Shown here piece by piece: positions 40,979 to 50,158 of a stretch of DNA of 64,000 bases. The notes below the pieces were generated by a model. It worked only from the letters and a program-made list of their open reading frames with translations, had not been told where the DNA came from and did not search any database. Numbering within the stretch: position 1 is the stretch's first letter; each line of letters starts with the position of its first letter. Source of the stretch: Cytobacillus sp. NJ13 (GTDB taxonomy: Bacteria > Bacillota > Bacilli > Bacillales > Cytobacillaceae); assembly GCA_030348385.1 (NCBI GenBank), contig JAUCFP010000006.1, positions 4,801,501 to 4,865,500 of the forward strand, read 5' to 3'. The position numbers and the translations under genes are program-made.

Positions 40979-42289
40979 ATGAACGAAACGAAATTTGACC
41001 GATTTAATTTGAAGCCATTTATTATAGAAGCGGTTAAAGATTTTGGCTTTTACGAGCCGACAGAAATTCAGGAAAGAATGATTCCTGCCGTACTTAAGGG
41101 TGAAAGCGCCATTGGCCAGTCACAGACAGGGACAGGAAAAACTCATTCATACGTACTGCCTATTCTTCATAAAGTTGATCCATCCCGCCAGGAGGTTCAG
41201 GCTATTATTACAGCTCCAACCCGAGAACTTGCCAATCAGATTTATCATGAAATTCTCAAAGTTACAGAGCATTGTCCCGAAGGAGAAGAAATAACTGCAC
41301 GCTGCTATATTGGCGGAACGGATAAGCAGAGAACCATTGAAAAGCTGAAAAAACAGCCTCATGTGGTTGTAGGCACACCGGGGAGAATTAATGACCTTGT
41401 AAAGGAACAGGCGCTGTTTGTGCATACCGCAGAAATTCTTATTGTGGATGAAGCTGATTTAATGCTTGATATGGGATTCATTGAAGATGTTGATCAGATT
41501 GCAGCAAGGATGCCGGAAAAGCTGCAGATGCTTGTGTTCTCAGCTACTATTCCAGAGAAGCTAAAGCCTTTCCTGAAGAAATATATGGAAAACCCAAAAT
41601 ATGTTCACGTTGAGCCGAAGCAGGCAGCAGCAGCCAATATCGAGCACTGGCTTCTGCCGTCCAGACACCGGAACAAAGTGGAACTTGTCTATCAAGCATT
41701 AACTTCATTTAATCCTTACTTAGCCATTGTTTTTACCAACACCAAGAAAAAGGCAGATGAAGTGGCAGACGGATTAATCAGCAAAGGTCTAAAAGTGGGA
41801 CGTATTCACGGTGACCTTAATCCGCGTGAGCGTAAGAAAATGATGAAGCAGATTCTAGACCTTGAGTTTCAATATATTGTGGCAACAGACCTGGCAGCCA
41901 GGGGGATTGATATCCAGGGAATCAGCCATGTAATCAACTATGAACTTCCGACAGATCTTGATTTTTATATACACCGGGTTGGCCGGACAGCGCGTGCAGG
42001 ATTCTCTGGGATTGCGCTGACAGTGTATGAGACTTCCGATGAAGATGCATTAAACAGACTTGAAAAAATGGGATTAGAATTCCAGCACAAAGATCTGCAA
42101 AAAGGTGAATGGACAGACCTGGACAATCGCAATAAGCGAAAAACAAGACAGAAACAAAAAGATGACATTGATAAAAAAGCTGCATCACTAGTACAAAAAC
42201 CAAAAAAAGTAAAACCAGGCTATAAAAAGAAAATGAAATGGGAAATGGATAAAATAAAAAAACGCGAAAGAAGAATAAAGCGTAAATAA
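40979..42289 (+). CDS. cshB: DEAD-box RNA helicase CshB
   Basis: ATP-dependent RNA helicase of 436 residues (YqfR/CshB), important at low temperature and for ribosome assembly. Q motif FEPTEIQERMIP region (YEPTEIQ), motif I GQSQTGTGKT, Ia PTRELA, II VDEADLMLDMG (DEAD), III SATIPEK, V DLAARGIDI, VI HRVGRTARAG, then a basic C-terminal tail (RKTRQKQK...KRERRIKRK) that binds RNA. ATG at 40979 has TTGAGGAGTTT as ribosome site. A family A repeat follows. Confidence 0.96.
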   Translation: MNETKFDRFNLKPFIIEAVKDFGFYEPTEIQERMIPAVLKGESAIGQSQTGTGKTHSYVLPILHKVDPSRQEVQAIITAPTRELANQIYHEILKVTEHCPEGEEITARCYIGGTDKQRTIEKLKKQPHVVVGTPGRINDLVKEQALFVHTAEILIVDEADLMLDMGFIEDVDQIAARMPEKLQMLVFSATIPEKLKPFLKKYMENPKYVHVEPKQAAAANIEHWLLPSRHRNKVELVYQALTSFNPYLAIVFTNTKKKADEVADGLISKGLKVGRIHGDLNPRERKKMMKQILDLEFQYIVATDLAARGIDIQGISHVINYELPTDLDFYIHRVGRTARAGFSGIALTVYETSDEDALNRLEKMGLEFQHKDLQKGEWTDLDNRNKRKTRQKQKDDIDKKAASLVQKPKKVKPGYKKKMKWEMDKIKKRERRIKRK

Positions 42290-42340
42290 ATATAAAGGGT
42301 ATTTGTAAGATTTTTGACCGGCTAACTCGTCTTAACCACT

Positions 42341-42468
42341 GAGTTGATTGGAGCGGAGGGCATTTGACTCCTGCGGGAGGAGAGGGAGTGAGAGACCCCG
42401 CAGGCGAAGCCGAGTAGGCTCTCATTCCTCCCCGCGGAATGCAAATGCACGTAGTGGAAATCAACGGA
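42341..42468 (+). repeat. Interspersed structured repeat, family A, short copy (A2)
   Basis: Starts GAGTTGATTGGAGCGGAGGG and ends GTGGAAATCAAC. Paired elements: GTTGATT/AATCAAC ends, GCATTTG (42360-42366) with CAAATGC (42442-42448), CTGCGGG/CCCCGCAG and TGAGAG (42389-42394) with CTCTCA (42419-42424). It lacks the internal insertion of A1. Located between cshB and nfo. Confidence 0.85.
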
Positions 42469-42520
42469 CATGCTTTATAACTAAAACAATTAAAAAAATA
42501 TTAAAGGGAGAGGTATCGTC

Positions 42521-43414
42521 ATGCTGAAAATTGGATCACATGTGTCCATGAGCGGGAAAAAAATGCTTTTAGCAGCAAGCGAAGAAGCTGTTTCATATGG
42601 CTCCAATACATTTATGATCTATACAGGAGCCCCGCAAAACACAAGAAGAAAAAAAATTGAAGATCTGAATATTGAGGCCGGGCTGAAGCATATGGCAGAG
42701 AACGGGATTGCTGATATTGTTGTACATGCTCCTTATATTATCAATATCGGGAATACTTCAAACCCTTCAACATTTGAATTAGGCGTTAATTTCCTTCGCT
42801 CAGAAATCGACCGCACTGAAGCGATTGGAGCTAAGCAGATTGTTCTCCATCCTGGTGCCCATGTAGGAGCAGGAACAGAGGAGGGCATCAAAAAAATCGT
42901 TGAAGGCTTGAATGAAGTCTTAAATGGCGAAGAAAATGTGCAGATCGCACTTGAAACCATGGCCGGAAAAGGCTCGGAGTGCGGAAAATCCTTCGAAGAG
43001 CTGGCTATGATTATAGAGGGAGTCAATTATAACAACCATTTATCTGTATGCTTTGATACTTGCCATACGCATGATGCAGGATATGATATTGTGAATGATT
43101 TCGATGGTGTATTGGAAGAATTCGATAAGATTATTGGTCTCGACCGCCTGAAAGTTCTCCATATTAATGACAGTAAGAATGAGCGCGGAATGCGTAAAGA
43201 CCGTCATGCGAATATCGGATTTGGCCACATTGGCTTCAGTGCATTAAACTACATTGTTCATCATCCGCAATTACAGGATATCCCTAAAATTCTGGAGACT
43301 CCTTATGTTGGCGAAGATAAAAACAATAAAAAAGCGCCTTATAAGCATGAAATTAATATGCTGCGCAGCCAGGAATTCAATGAAAATCTATTAGAAGCTA
43401 TTACGGCTGGATAA
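42521..43414 (+). CDS. nfo: Deoxyribonuclease IV (AP endonuclease Nfo)
   Basis: Zinc-dependent apurinic/apyrimidinic endonuclease IV of 297 residues, in base-excision repair. TIM-barrel with the family sequences [58 protein letters not shown] and [23 protein letters not shown] lies upstream of the ATG. In B. subtilis nfo (yqfS) follows cshB, as here, and is made mainly in spores for germination repair. Confidence 0.96.
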   Translation: MLKIGSHVSMSGKKMLLAASEEAVSYGSNTFMIYTGAPQNTRRKKIEDLNIEAGLKHMAENGIADIVVHAPYIINIGNTSNPSTFELGVNFLRSEIDRTEAIGAKQIVLHPGAHVGAGTEEGIKKIVEGLNEVLNGEENVQIALETMAGKGSECGKSFEELAMIIEGVNYNNHLSVCFDTCHTHDAGYDIVNDFDGVLEEFDKIIGLDRLKVLHINDSKNERGMRKDRHANIGFGHIGFSALNYIVHHPQLQDIPKILETPYVGEDKNNKKAPYKHEINMLRSQEFNENLLEAITAG

Positions 43415-43421
43415 CCATAAT

Positions 43422-43454
43422 AAAAAGCTGTGCCTGAAATTGCACAGCTTTTTG
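43422..43454 (+). terminator. Terminator between nfo and yqfT
   Basis: AAAAAGCTGTGC/GCACAGCTTTTT stem-loop; runs of A and T on both sides allow action for the convergent genes. Confidence 0.92.
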
Positions 43455-43484
43455 CAATAGAAATTAAGTATTATAAGCTAAGTC

Positions 43485-43745
43485 CTATTTTGTAAATTGC
43501 AAAAACAGCCTGTTTACTTCCCTTGCAGTTTCCGGGCCGGCAATCCTGGCAATTTCCTTTATTATTTTTGTCCGTTCCCGATCATCAAAGATGTTTACTT
43601 GCTTGCCTCGCAAATGGTCTGCAATTTTCTGCGCCTGCGCTTTTGTAATCCTGATGTTGAACTGCTCTCCATATTTTAATAATTCATCTGCTGTAATATT
43701 GCTTAACTTGTGATTAATGATGTTTTCAAATATTTTCATGTTCAT
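43485..43745 (-). CDS. yqfT: DUF2624 family protein YqfT
   Basis: Protein of about 86 residues of the Bacillus DUF2624 family (MKIFENIINHKLSNITADELLKYGEQFN...). Mostly helical, with a basic middle section and no membrane helix; function unknown. ATG at 43745 is 4 nt from AGGAGG and ATG at 43739 is 10 nt from it, so either may be used. Same position as yqfT in B. subtilis, between nfo and the zinc transport/zur group. Confidence 0.87.
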   Translation of the reverse strand: MNMKIFENIINHKLSNITADELLKYGEQFNIRITKAQAQKIADHLRGKQVNIFDDRERTKIIKEIARIAGPETAREVNRLFLQFTK

Positions 43746-43826
43746 CACTCCTCCTCAGTACTTTATGAGTTAAGGGTGTGAATAGTGACAATAAGTTTTG
43801 AAATTCCCATAAATAAGCATGTACCT

Positions 43827-43854
43827 TTACTTTAAATGCAGGTTCCTGTATACT
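43827..43854 (+). promoter_or_regulatory. Candidate promoter of znuCB-zur
   Basis: TTTACT (43827-43832), 16-nt spacer, TATACT (43849-43854), just before the Zur-like site. Confidence 0.55.
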
Positions 43855-43862
43855 GTGTTAGT

Positions 43863-43883
43863 AAATCGTAATGATTCTTAATA
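43863..43883 (+). promoter_or_regulatory. Zur-box-like operator
   Basis: Left half AAATCGTAAT, centre G, ATT of the right half: this matches the B. subtilis Zur box AAATCGTAATNATTACGATTT fully in the left arm but only partly in the right. It sits just downstream of the -10, where Zur binding would repress the operon under zinc sufficiency. Confidence 0.75.
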
Positions 43884-43898
43884 TGTAAGGTGATAAAA

Positions 43899-44687
43899 AT
43901 GGCACAGCCAATTATTGAAATAGATCATGTTTCTTATAGATATGAAAAAGAAAATGTCCTTGAGGATATTAATCTGACCATTAATTCAGGAGATTTCCTC
44001 GGAATCGTCGGGCCGAATGGTTCGGGAAAATCAACCCTGCTAAAGCTTATCCTGAATTTGCTTAAAGTGCAGAAGGGGAGCATCAAACTGTTTGGCCAGG
44101 AAATAAGCCGCTTTAAGGATTGGCAAAACATTGGGTTTGTTTCTCAAAAGGCAAATTCATTTAATACAGGATTCCCGGCAACGGTCTTTGAAGTCGTTTC
44201 AAGCGGTCTTACAAAGAAGCTGGGTCTTTTTAAATTTATGGGCAAGGCCGATCAGGCAAAAGTTCTGCATGCTATTGAATCTGTTGGCATGCAAGAGTTT
44301 GCTGGGCGCAATATAGGCGAGCTTTCAGGCGGGCAGCAGCAGCGGGTTTTCATTGCCCGTGCATTGGTAAGCGACCCAAAATTATTAATATTGGATGAAC
44401 CCACAGTAGGCGTAGATGCAAAAAATGTCCAGTCTTTCTACGAGATGCTTGATGATTTAAATAAGAAGCTTGGCATTACTCTATTGCTGGTTACACATGA
44501 CATTGGCACAATTTCTGATAAAGTCACCCATGTGGCTTGCCTGAATAAGAATTTGCATTTCCATGGAAATACAGCAGAATTTGAAAGCTTAAATATAAAT
44601 GAAATGTCAGAGATCTACGGGCACGATGTACATGTTCTGACACATAATCATGACCATCATCACCACGATAAAGGAGCAGGCAGATGA
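43899..44687 (+). CDS. znuC: Zinc ABC transporter ATP-binding protein
   Basis: ATPase subunit (262 residues) of a metal ABC importer. Walker A GPNGSGKST, signature LSGGQQQR, Walker B LLILDEPTVG, and the H-loop in LLVTHDIG. The C-terminus is His-rich (HNHDHHHHDKGAGR), consistent with zinc. Zinc rather than manganese is inferred from the neighbouring zur and the Zur box. ATG at 43899 follows TAAGGTGATAAA. Overlaps znuB by 4 nt. No gene for the substrate-binding protein ZnuA is next to it. Confidence 0.92.
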   Translation: MAQPIIEIDHVSYRYEKENVLEDINLTINSGDFLGIVGPNGSGKSTLLKLILNLLKVQKGSIKLFGQEISRFKDWQNIGFVSQKANSFNTGFPATVFEVVSSGLTKKLGLFKFMGKADQAKVLHAIESVGMQEFAGRNIGELSGGQQQRVFIARALVSDPKLLILDEPTVGVDAKNVQSFYEMLDDLNKKLGITLLLVTHDIGTISDKVTHVACLNKNLHFHGNTAEFESLNINEMSEIYGHDVHVLTHNHDHHHHDKGAGR

Positions 44688-45526
44688 TTGCAGGAATCCT
44701 TCAATATGAATTTTTACAAAATGCTTTTTTAACGGGAATTATCATCGGAATCATTGCTCCTCTACTGGGTGTGTTTATTGTTGTCAGAAGGCTGTCTTTA
44801 ATTGCCGATGCTTTAAGTCATGTAACACTTGCTGGCATCGCTGCAAGCCTGCTGCTTGAAAAGAAATTTGTCGGATTGAGCGGGTTGAATCCGTTATATA
44901 TGGGGATGGCCTTTTCAGTAGCCGGGTCATTGTTTATTGAAAAACTGAGAGCTGTTTATAAACATTATCAGGAGCTTGCTATTCCTATTATTTTATCTGG
45001 AGGCATTGGACTTGGAGTAATATTCATTTCACTCGCTGACGGGTTCAATACTGATTTATTCAGTTATCTGTTTGGCAGTGTCAGTGCAGTCAGCCGGCTG
45101 GATTTATGGACGATTTTAATCATCAGCGTGTTTGTCATTGCACTTGTGGTGCTGCTCTATAAAGAATTGTTTCTGCTGTCATTTGATGAAGAGCATGCCA
45201 AGGCATCTGGAATAGCTGCTAAAAGTGTCCACTTCATATTTATTGTTATGGTGGCTCTGGTCATAGCTGCTTCCATGAGAATAGTGGGTATTTTATTGGT
45301 TTCATCACTAATGACTTTGCCGGTTGCAGCAAGCATCAGAATTGCAAAGGGATTCAAACAGACGATTTTCCTGTCCATGCTTTTCGGTGAAATTTCAGTT
45401 TTAGGCGGACTGACGATTTCCTACTATATAGATTTAGCTCCAGGCGGAACAATCGTCATGATTGCGGTGTTAATACTGATTGTGACAATCTTGCTTAAAA
45501 AAATTGCAGGCATGAGGCCGGCATAA
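44684..45526 (+). CDS. znuB: Zinc ABC transporter permease
   Basis: ABC-3 family permease of 280 residues with about seven to eight membrane helices (for example GIIIGIIAPLLGVFIVVRRLSLIADALSH region), the conserved ALSHVTLAGIA, the DEEHAKASGI loop that contacts the ATPase, and a glycine-rich periplasmic-side ending. It is translationally coupled to znuC by a 4-nt overlap and is followed after about 55 nt by zur. The pair moves zinc inward; the binding protein is not in this operon. Confidence 0.93.
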   Translation: MIAGILQYEFLQNAFLTGIIIGIIAPLLGVFIVVRRLSLIADALSHVTLAGIAASLLLEKKFVGLSGLNPLYMGMAFSVAGSLFIEKLRAVYKHYQELAIPIILSGGIGLGVIFISLADGFNTDLFSYLFGSVSAVSRLDLWTILIISVFVIALVVLLYKELFLLSFDEEHAKASGIAAKSVHFIFIVMVALVIAASMRIVGILLVSSLMTLPVAASIRIAKGFKQTIFLSMLFGEISVLGGLTISYYIDLAPGGTIVMIAVLILIVTILLKKIAGMRPA

Positions 45527-45580
45527 ATGTGAATGACTTCTATCCGAGATTATTTCAGAGCAAAAAATGAGGTGAAAAGA

Positions 45581-45994
45581 ATGAATGTTGATGAAGCCAT
45601 GCAGCTTTTGAAGGATAAAGGCTATAAGCATACAGGGAAGAGAGAAGAGATGCTTCAGCTGTTTGCTGACAGCGATAAATATTTAACGGCCAAAGATGTA
45701 CTGGAAAAAATGAAGGATAATTACCCTGGACTCAGCTTTGATACAATCTACAGAAACTTATCTTTATTCGTGGATCTGGATATTTTTGAAATGACAGAGC
45801 TATCAGGAGAAAAACACTTCCGCTTTACTTGCTCACATGAACATCATCATCATCACTTTATATGTCTGGATTGCGGCAAGACAAAAGAAATCGAAGTCTG
45901 TCCCATGAAGCAGGTACAGGAAAATCTGAAGGGATATGATGTTTCTGGACATAAGTTCGAAATATATGGAAAGTGCCCGGAATGTTTTCAATAA
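45581..45994 (+). CDS. zur: Zinc uptake regulator Zur (Fur family)
   Basis: Zinc-responsive repressor of 137 residues. N-terminal winged HTH ([36 protein letters not shown] ... [19 protein letters not shown]), then the dimerisation domain with the metal-binding cluster [16 protein letters not shown] and a structural zinc site from CxxC pairs (CLDC, CPEC). ATG at 45581 matches the family start (MNVDEAMQ) and has GAGGTGA six nt upstream; a frame extension to 45533 is not conserved. Last gene of the znuCB-zur operon; a bidirectional terminator follows. Confidence 0.95.
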   Translation: MNVDEAMQLLKDKGYKHTGKREEMLQLFADSDKYLTAKDVLEKMKDNYPGLSFDTIYRNLSLFVDLDIFEMTELSGEKHFRFTCSHEHHHHHFICLDCGKTKEIEVCPMKQVQENLKGYDVSGHKFEIYGKCPECFQ

Positions 45995-46000
45995 AGAATA

Positions 46001-46045
46001 AAAAAGAAGCATGGAGCTATATATTGTAGCCCCATGCTTCTTTTT
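46001..46045 (+). terminator. Bidirectional terminator between zur and yqfW
   Basis: AAAAAGAAGCATGG/CCATGCTTCTTTTT stem. The yqfW stop codon lies inside its 5' half on the plus strand. Confidence 0.9.
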
Positions 46046-46610
46046 GCTTCAGCCAGTCATTTACCCATGCATTCGCTTCCTGCCAGTTTCTGACTCTAAT
46101 GACGCCATTGGGAAGTGGCTCCTGGTTATAGGGTGTATCGAATAAAATGACAGGAATTCCGCATGCCTCGTGAATCATGACTGCATTATCATGTTTGTCC
46201 TCAAAAAAGATATCCACCTCATATTTTTTTGCTGCTTCGATTTTATCATGGCTCCCGATCAGTTCAATATGATCAAACTCCAATGTGTTCTCTAAAAACC
46301 ATTCCTCTGTTATTTGCTGCAGGTGAGAACCCCTGGCACTTATAAAATACAATTCATGCTTGCGTTTCCAGTTGGTCAAAACTTCCTTTGCGCCTTTAGC
46401 AATGGGAGATTCTTTGTATATGATAGGCTCATTTTCATAAAACCAATGTGCAAATTGTTCTTCTGAAATCGTCACCAAAGGTGTTAAATCATATTGCTTA
46501 ATATCATTTAAAGTAATATTCAGATTAAATGCTTCATTTAAATACGGAACCATGGCTTCAGGACAGGTAACCGTTCCGTCTATATCAATGCCAAAACGCT
46601 TCTTCATCAT
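46017..46610 (-). CDS. yqfW: Putative nucleotidase YqfW (HAD family)
   Basis: HAD-superfamily NT5C-like hydrolase of 197 residues. Motif I DIDGTV (residues about 8-13; two catalytic Asp), motif II SAR (FISARG), motif III Lys plus the aspartate pair in DIFFEDKHDN. It probably dephosphorylates a nucleotide or small phosphorylated metabolite; the substrate is not known. ATG at 46610 has AAAGGAG 7 nt upstream; the next ATG, 46607, is also possible. Same position as yqfW of B. subtilis, convergent with zur. Confidence 0.92.
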   Translation of the reverse strand: MMKKRFGIDIDGTVTCPEAMVPYLNEAFNLNITLNDIKQYDLTPLVTISEEQFAHWFYENEPIIYKESPIAKGAKEVLTNWKRKHELYFISARGSHLQQITEEWFLENTLEFDHIELIGSHDKIEAAKKYEVDIFFEDKHDNAVMIHEACGIPVILFDTPYNQEPLPNGVIRVRNWQEANAWVNDWLKQKEAWGYNI

Positions 46611-46792
46611 TATGATCTCCTTTAATGCATATATCCCTTATCTTAACAAAAGTCCCGGCCTTGCAAAAGGGTGTTGCCTGAACAGGTTTGAAAGTTAAAC
46701 ATTTACATCTTAAAAAAGGCTTATATCGCAAACACTATAAATGCTCCATTAAGCAGTACTTTTTAGGAACACAGCAAAGGAAGCGAGGGATC

Positions 46793-47341
46793 ATGATGGC
46801 AGACCAAGAGCGCAGTAATGAAGAGTATGACCTCAGGTACAGTGAGCGGATTGGCGAAGCAGATGCAGATTATTCTGAAGAAGCTGCTGCGGAAATAGCA
46901 GCTCCAGGTGTCTACGGCAGGTCGCTGGATCGGAATGAGGAAAACGAAACAGCATCAGTTTATGCAGATTATTCTGCGGAAACAGCAGCGCCGGGTGTTT
47001 ATAATAGATCAGTGGACAGGGATGAAGAAACTGAAACAGCTGCAGTTCATGAAGATTATTCTGAGGAAACCTCTGCGGAAATAGCAGCGCCGGGTGTTTA
47101 TAATAGATCGGTGGATAGGGATGAAGAAACTGAAACAGCTGCAGCCGGCAGAGGAGTCGGATATGCAGCCCTGGCACTTTCCATTTTATCTTTGTTTGTA
47201 CTGCCGGTTCTTTTTGGAGCAACAGGAATTGTGCTTGGTTTTATCGCACGCCGCAGGGGATCAGAAAGCCTTGGTGGCTGGGCGATTGCAATAGGGGCTA
47301 TATCCATTATTGTCGGTATGTTTATTCTGCCGTTTTTTTAG
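46793..47341 (+). CDS. yqfX: YqfX-like DUF4190 membrane protein with tandem N-terminal repeats
   Basis: Membrane protein of 182 residues. The N-terminal 115 residues are acidic and contain about three tandem repeats of 30-33 residues, each with DYS(E/A)E...AAPGVY(N/G)RS(V/L)DR(D/N)EE.ETA; the last two are also nearly identical at the DNA level (46984-47045 versus 47083-47144). The C-terminus is a DUF4190 two-helix membrane hairpin (ALSILSLFVLPVLFGATGIVLGF, GWAIAIGAISIIVGMFILPFF). ATG at 46793 follows GCGAGGGA. B. subtilis YqfX has a shorter acidic head, from memory. Confidence 0.88.
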   Translation: MMADQERSNEEYDLRYSERIGEADADYSEEAAAEIAAPGVYGRSLDRNEENETASVYADYSAETAAPGVYNRSVDRDEETETAAVHEDYSEETSAEIAAPGVYNRSVDRDEETETAAAGRGVGYAALALSILSLFVLPVLFGATGIVLGFIARRRGSESLGGWAIAIGAISIIVGMFILPFF

Positions 47342-47350
47342 AAAAAGAAG

Positions 47351-47388
47351 AAAAAAGCCTGGCTCCCATTTTGGTGCCAGGCTTTTTC
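47351..47388 (+). terminator. Bidirectional terminator between yqfX and ispG
   Basis: AAAAAAGCCTGGC/GCCAGGCTTTTTC; A- and T-runs on both sides. Confidence 0.92.
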
Positions 47389-47427
47389 TATAGATTTTTG
47401 AACTTCGGAAAGCGGGCAGCAATCGCC

Positions 47428-48549
47428 TTATGGCAGCAGGCTTTCTGCCTGTGCTTTTTCCTCTTCCTGTTTGGCAAAATATTCTTCTGCGATTTTGTCG
47501 ATTTCAATCTTAAGTTCCTCAACCATTGTTTCTTCTGGAACTTTCCTTACAATCTGGCCTTTGCGGAACAGAAGGCCTTCTCCGCGGGCACCTGCGATGC
47601 CGATATCAGCTTCCCTGGCTTCACCAGGCCCGTTAACAGCACAGCCCAATACAGCAACCTTAATGGGCGCTTTAATTTTTTGAATATATTCTTCCACTTC
47701 ATTTGCAATGCTGATTAAGTCAATCTCGATCCTTCCGCATGTTGGACATGAGATCAGTGTTGCAGCATTGGAGGATAAACCAAACACTTTAAGAAGTTCG
47801 CGGGCAACCTTAACTTCTTCAACGGGATCTGCGCTAAGTGAAATTCTTAACGTATTTCCAATTCCTTTGCTTAAGATTGCACCAAGTCCAGCGGCACTTT
47901 TTACAGTACCGGCAAAAAGTGTGCCTGATTCTGTTATACCTAAATGGAGAGGGTAGTCAAATGCTTGTGCTGCTTTCTCATAAGCCTCAATGGCCAAATT
48001 AACATCGGATGCTTTCATTGAAACGATGATGTCATGGAAATCAAGGTCTTCCAAAATTTTGATATGATGCAGTGCACTTTCAACCATGCCATCTGCTGTA
48101 GGATATCCATATTTCTCAAGGATTCTTTTTTCAAGAGAACCTGCATTTACACCAATGCGGATAGGGATTCCTTTTTCTTTTGCAGCCTTGACGACTGCTT
48201 CCACTTTTTCGCGTTTACCAATATTCCCCGGATTAATGCGGATTTTATCTGCTCCGCCTTCAATTGCCTTCAATGCTAGCTTGTAGTCAAAGTGGATATC
48301 TACAACAAGCGGTATATTAATTTGTCTTTTAATATCTGCTATGGCATTTGCAGCTCTTTCATCCGGACAGGCAACACGCACGATTTGACATCCTGCTTCT
48401 TCCAGCCTTTTAATTTCAGCTACAGTTGCTTCAACGTCATGTGTTTTCGTAGTGGTCATGCTCTGAATGAACAGCTCATTGCTTCCGCCAATTGTTAAAG
48501 GCCCAACTTTAACAGGCCTTGTTTTAGTGCGATGTATAATTTCACTCAA
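47428..48549 (-). CDS. ispG: 4-hydroxy-3-methylbut-2-en-1-yl diphosphate synthase (flavodoxin)
   Basis: Iron-sulfur enzyme of the MEP pathway, 373 residues, producing HMBPP from ME-cPP; the substrate for IspH at 38966. TIM-barrel domain plus C-terminal iron-sulfur domain with CPTCGR and [10 protein letters not shown] (third cysteine). Other signatures: [28 protein letters not shown]. The start is TTG at 48549 with AAGGAG about 11 nt upstream on the minus strand; no ATG is available in frame. In B. subtilis this is yqfY. Confidence 0.96.
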   Translation of the reverse strand: MSEIIHRTKTRPVKVGPLTIGGSNELFIQSMTTTKTHDVEATVAEIKRLEEAGCQIVRVACPDERAANAIADIKRQINIPLVVDIHFDYKLALKAIEGGADKIRINPGNIGKREKVEAVVKAAKEKGIPIRIGVNAGSLEKRILEKYGYPTADGMVESALHHIKILEDLDFHDIIVSMKASDVNLAIEAYEKAAQAFDYPLHLGITESGTLFAGTVKSAAGLGAILSKGIGNTLRISLSADPVEEVKVARELLKVFGLSSNAATLISCPTCGRIEIDLISIANEVEEYIQKIKAPIKVAVLGCAVNGPGEAREADIGIAGARGEGLLFRKGQIVRKVPEETMVEELKIEIDKIAEEYFAKQEEEKAQAESLLP

Positions 48550-48657
48550 TGGAGATTCGCTCCTTTTTATCTTTTCATATAACAGATGACATGCATGCTG
48601 TTAGAGAAGGTTCACTTTATTGTATCAATGAACCGCTGAAGTTGACAAGAATGATGA

Positions 48658-48984
48658 TTAGTTGTCCTGAGTATATTTTGGAAATTTATAGATCTCACCT
48701 GATTTAATGTCTTCAGGCTGCATTCCATTGTTTAATTCCGAGAAGTCTGACACAACCTGGTCTATGCCAACAGGAATTGGTCCATCAAGGTTTAGTTCTA
48801 TAATTGAAAGAACTGTTTCTCCAGGATTGACCTTTTCTTCAAAATAGGTTTCACCTGTTTCTGCGGGCAGGGTACTTGCCTCCAATGCCTGCTTTTGTCC
48901 AGCGGGCAGTGTGCCTTGATTAAGGTCATAATAGATTACATATATAACTAGGATTGAAAGCAGTACTGCCGCAAGCTTCTTCAT
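48658..48984 (-). CDS. yqfZ: YqfZ-like membrane-anchored protein
   Basis: Protein of 108 residues beginning MKKLAAVLLSILVIYVIYYDL, a single membrane helix or signal anchor, followed by an exported domain with LysM-like spacing (EEKVNPGETVLSIIELNLDGPIP... PEDIKSGEIYKFPKY). ATG at 48984 fits a family start with AGGGGGTTTGG upstream; the frame extends 27 nt further but the extra residues are not conserved. Same position as yqfZ in B. subtilis, next to ispG. Function unknown; cell-wall association is inferred. Confidence 0.82.
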   Translation of the reverse strand: MKKLAAVLLSILVIYVIYYDLNQGTLPAGQKQALEASTLPAETGETYFEEKVNPGETVLSIIELNLDGPIPVGIDQVVSDFSELNNGMQPEDIKSGEIYKFPKYTQDN

Positions 48985-49125
48985 ATTGGCCAAACCCCCT
49001 GCAAATAGCATGTTTATCCAATAAGTATGCTTGTCCCAATATGATTAGACCAAGAAAAGTCCTCAATTTGTATTATTCTGCATTAATAACTGCTTTATTT
49101 AAAAAATAACTCCTCTTTTTAATTG

Positions 49126-49157
49126 CAAAAAAAAAACGCGCTAATGGCACGTTTTTA
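49126..49157 (-). terminator. Terminator after yqgB (minus strand)
   Basis: On the minus strand AAACGTGC-CATTA-GCGCGTTT followed by about eleven T. Confidence 0.8.
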
Positions 49158-49925
49158 TTTAGAGCTATGAGTTGGGACTTCCTTTATGGACAAGAGGAGG
49201 ATGATAAGAGAAACAAACCAGTTAATCATCGCCCCGTTTTGCACTGCTGTCTGAAGGGCAGACATGATAGCAAAGAAAATGGTAGGCAAAGTAATGCTGT
49301 AAGCAGACATGCGCCATAAATGACGGTACTCCAATTTTTTGACCAGAGCTTTTTTGATAAGCAGACCTGCAAGTGCTAACAGGGATATCTCAATAAATCG
49401 AATGCCGGCTGCGAAAATATAAATGACAGCCGCTATTAAAGGAATAATAATCGGCATAAGGGATTCTGCAGAAGAAAGGAAGTCTGATAAGTCATTTTTT
49501 GTTATTGTGCGGCTTGTCAGCAATGTGTATGGATATGTCTGTTCCTGTCCTTCAGCATGTATGTAGACCTCATTTTTTAATAATGCAATCGTATTGCCGC
49601 TTTCGGATAAGACAGAAAGGTCAACTGCTCCTGTCGAATCAACAATGATTGTAAAGTTATCTTTATTGAGGGTTACAGGTACTTCCTCCTCTGTGTGAAG
49701 CTTTCCTTCTGCAATTTCAAAATCCGGTATATCACTGTCTATTGTTTCATCAATAGCATTTAAGCCATTAATGATTGCCGAACCGGAATAATACACGGTT
49801 GGCAGTACTGATAGCAGGGTAAGGAAAAACACATACAAAATAGTCTTTCCTATGCCCTGATGACGAAATAAAGCGATATCTTTAGGAGAAAACAGGCTTT
49901 TATAAAACTGAAGAAAGATATTCAT
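49155..49925 (-). CDS. yqgB: DUF1189 membrane protein YqgB
   Basis: Membrane protein of 256 residues of the DUF1189 family. N-terminal cytoplasmic end then a helix (about 28-47, TILYVFFLTLLSVLPTVYY), an extracytoplasmic segment (about 50-145), and about three to four further helices. ATG at 49925, AAAGGGTGTG upstream on the minus strand. Function unknown. Order yqfZ-yqgB matches B. subtilis; the gene carrying yqgC follows, separated by an inserted Na/Pi gene. Confidence 0.85.
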   Translation of the reverse strand: MNIFLQFYKSLFSPKDIALFRHQGIGKTILYVFFLTLLSVLPTVYYSGSAIINGLNAIDETIDSDIPDFEIAEGKLHTEEEVPVTLNKDNFTIIVDSTGAVDLSVLSESGNTIALLKNEVYIHAEGQEQTYPYTLLTSRTITKNDLSDFLSSAESLMPIIIPLIAAVIYIFAAGIRFIEISLLALAGLLIKKALVKKLEYRHLWRMSAYSITLPTIFFAIMSALQTAVQNGAMINWFVSLIILLLSIKEVPTHSSK

Positions 49926-50066
49926 TTGGACACACCCTTTTTGAGATTCACTATTATATTTTAGCCAAATATCCAGATGTTACAAGTAAACGCATTTGCA
50001 AGGCTTTTTGGTATTTGTAACAAAAATGTAATATAAGTATGTAATGTTAAGGTATTGTAAATTTAG

Positions 50067-50083
50067 TTCATAACAGGTTTACA
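50067..50083 (+). promoter_or_regulatory. Possible PhoP-binding repeats upstream of the Na/Pi gene
   Basis: TTCATA (50067-50072), five nt, TTTACA (50078-50083): an 11-nt periodic pair close to the PhoP consensus TT(A/C/T)A(C/T)A. Two TGTAA(C/T) units on the opposite strand at 50016 and 50027 are also 11 nt apart. The set is weaker than the pst Pho box. Confidence 0.35.
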
Positions 50084-50158
50084 TTTCTATGGGATTCTAT
50101 TAATAATTGTATGGGGTTTGATGAAACATGTCGAAATAATTATAGGGGTTGAAAAATT

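Noticed and set aside
41934..42464. 176-codon frame on the minus strand at the end of cshB
   Set aside because: Overlaps cshB and repeat A2; no ribosome site and no family likeness.
45842..45860. CAT-rich microsatellite-like run in zur and at the end of znuC
   Set aside because: Codes for the metal-binding histidines, so not a repeat element.
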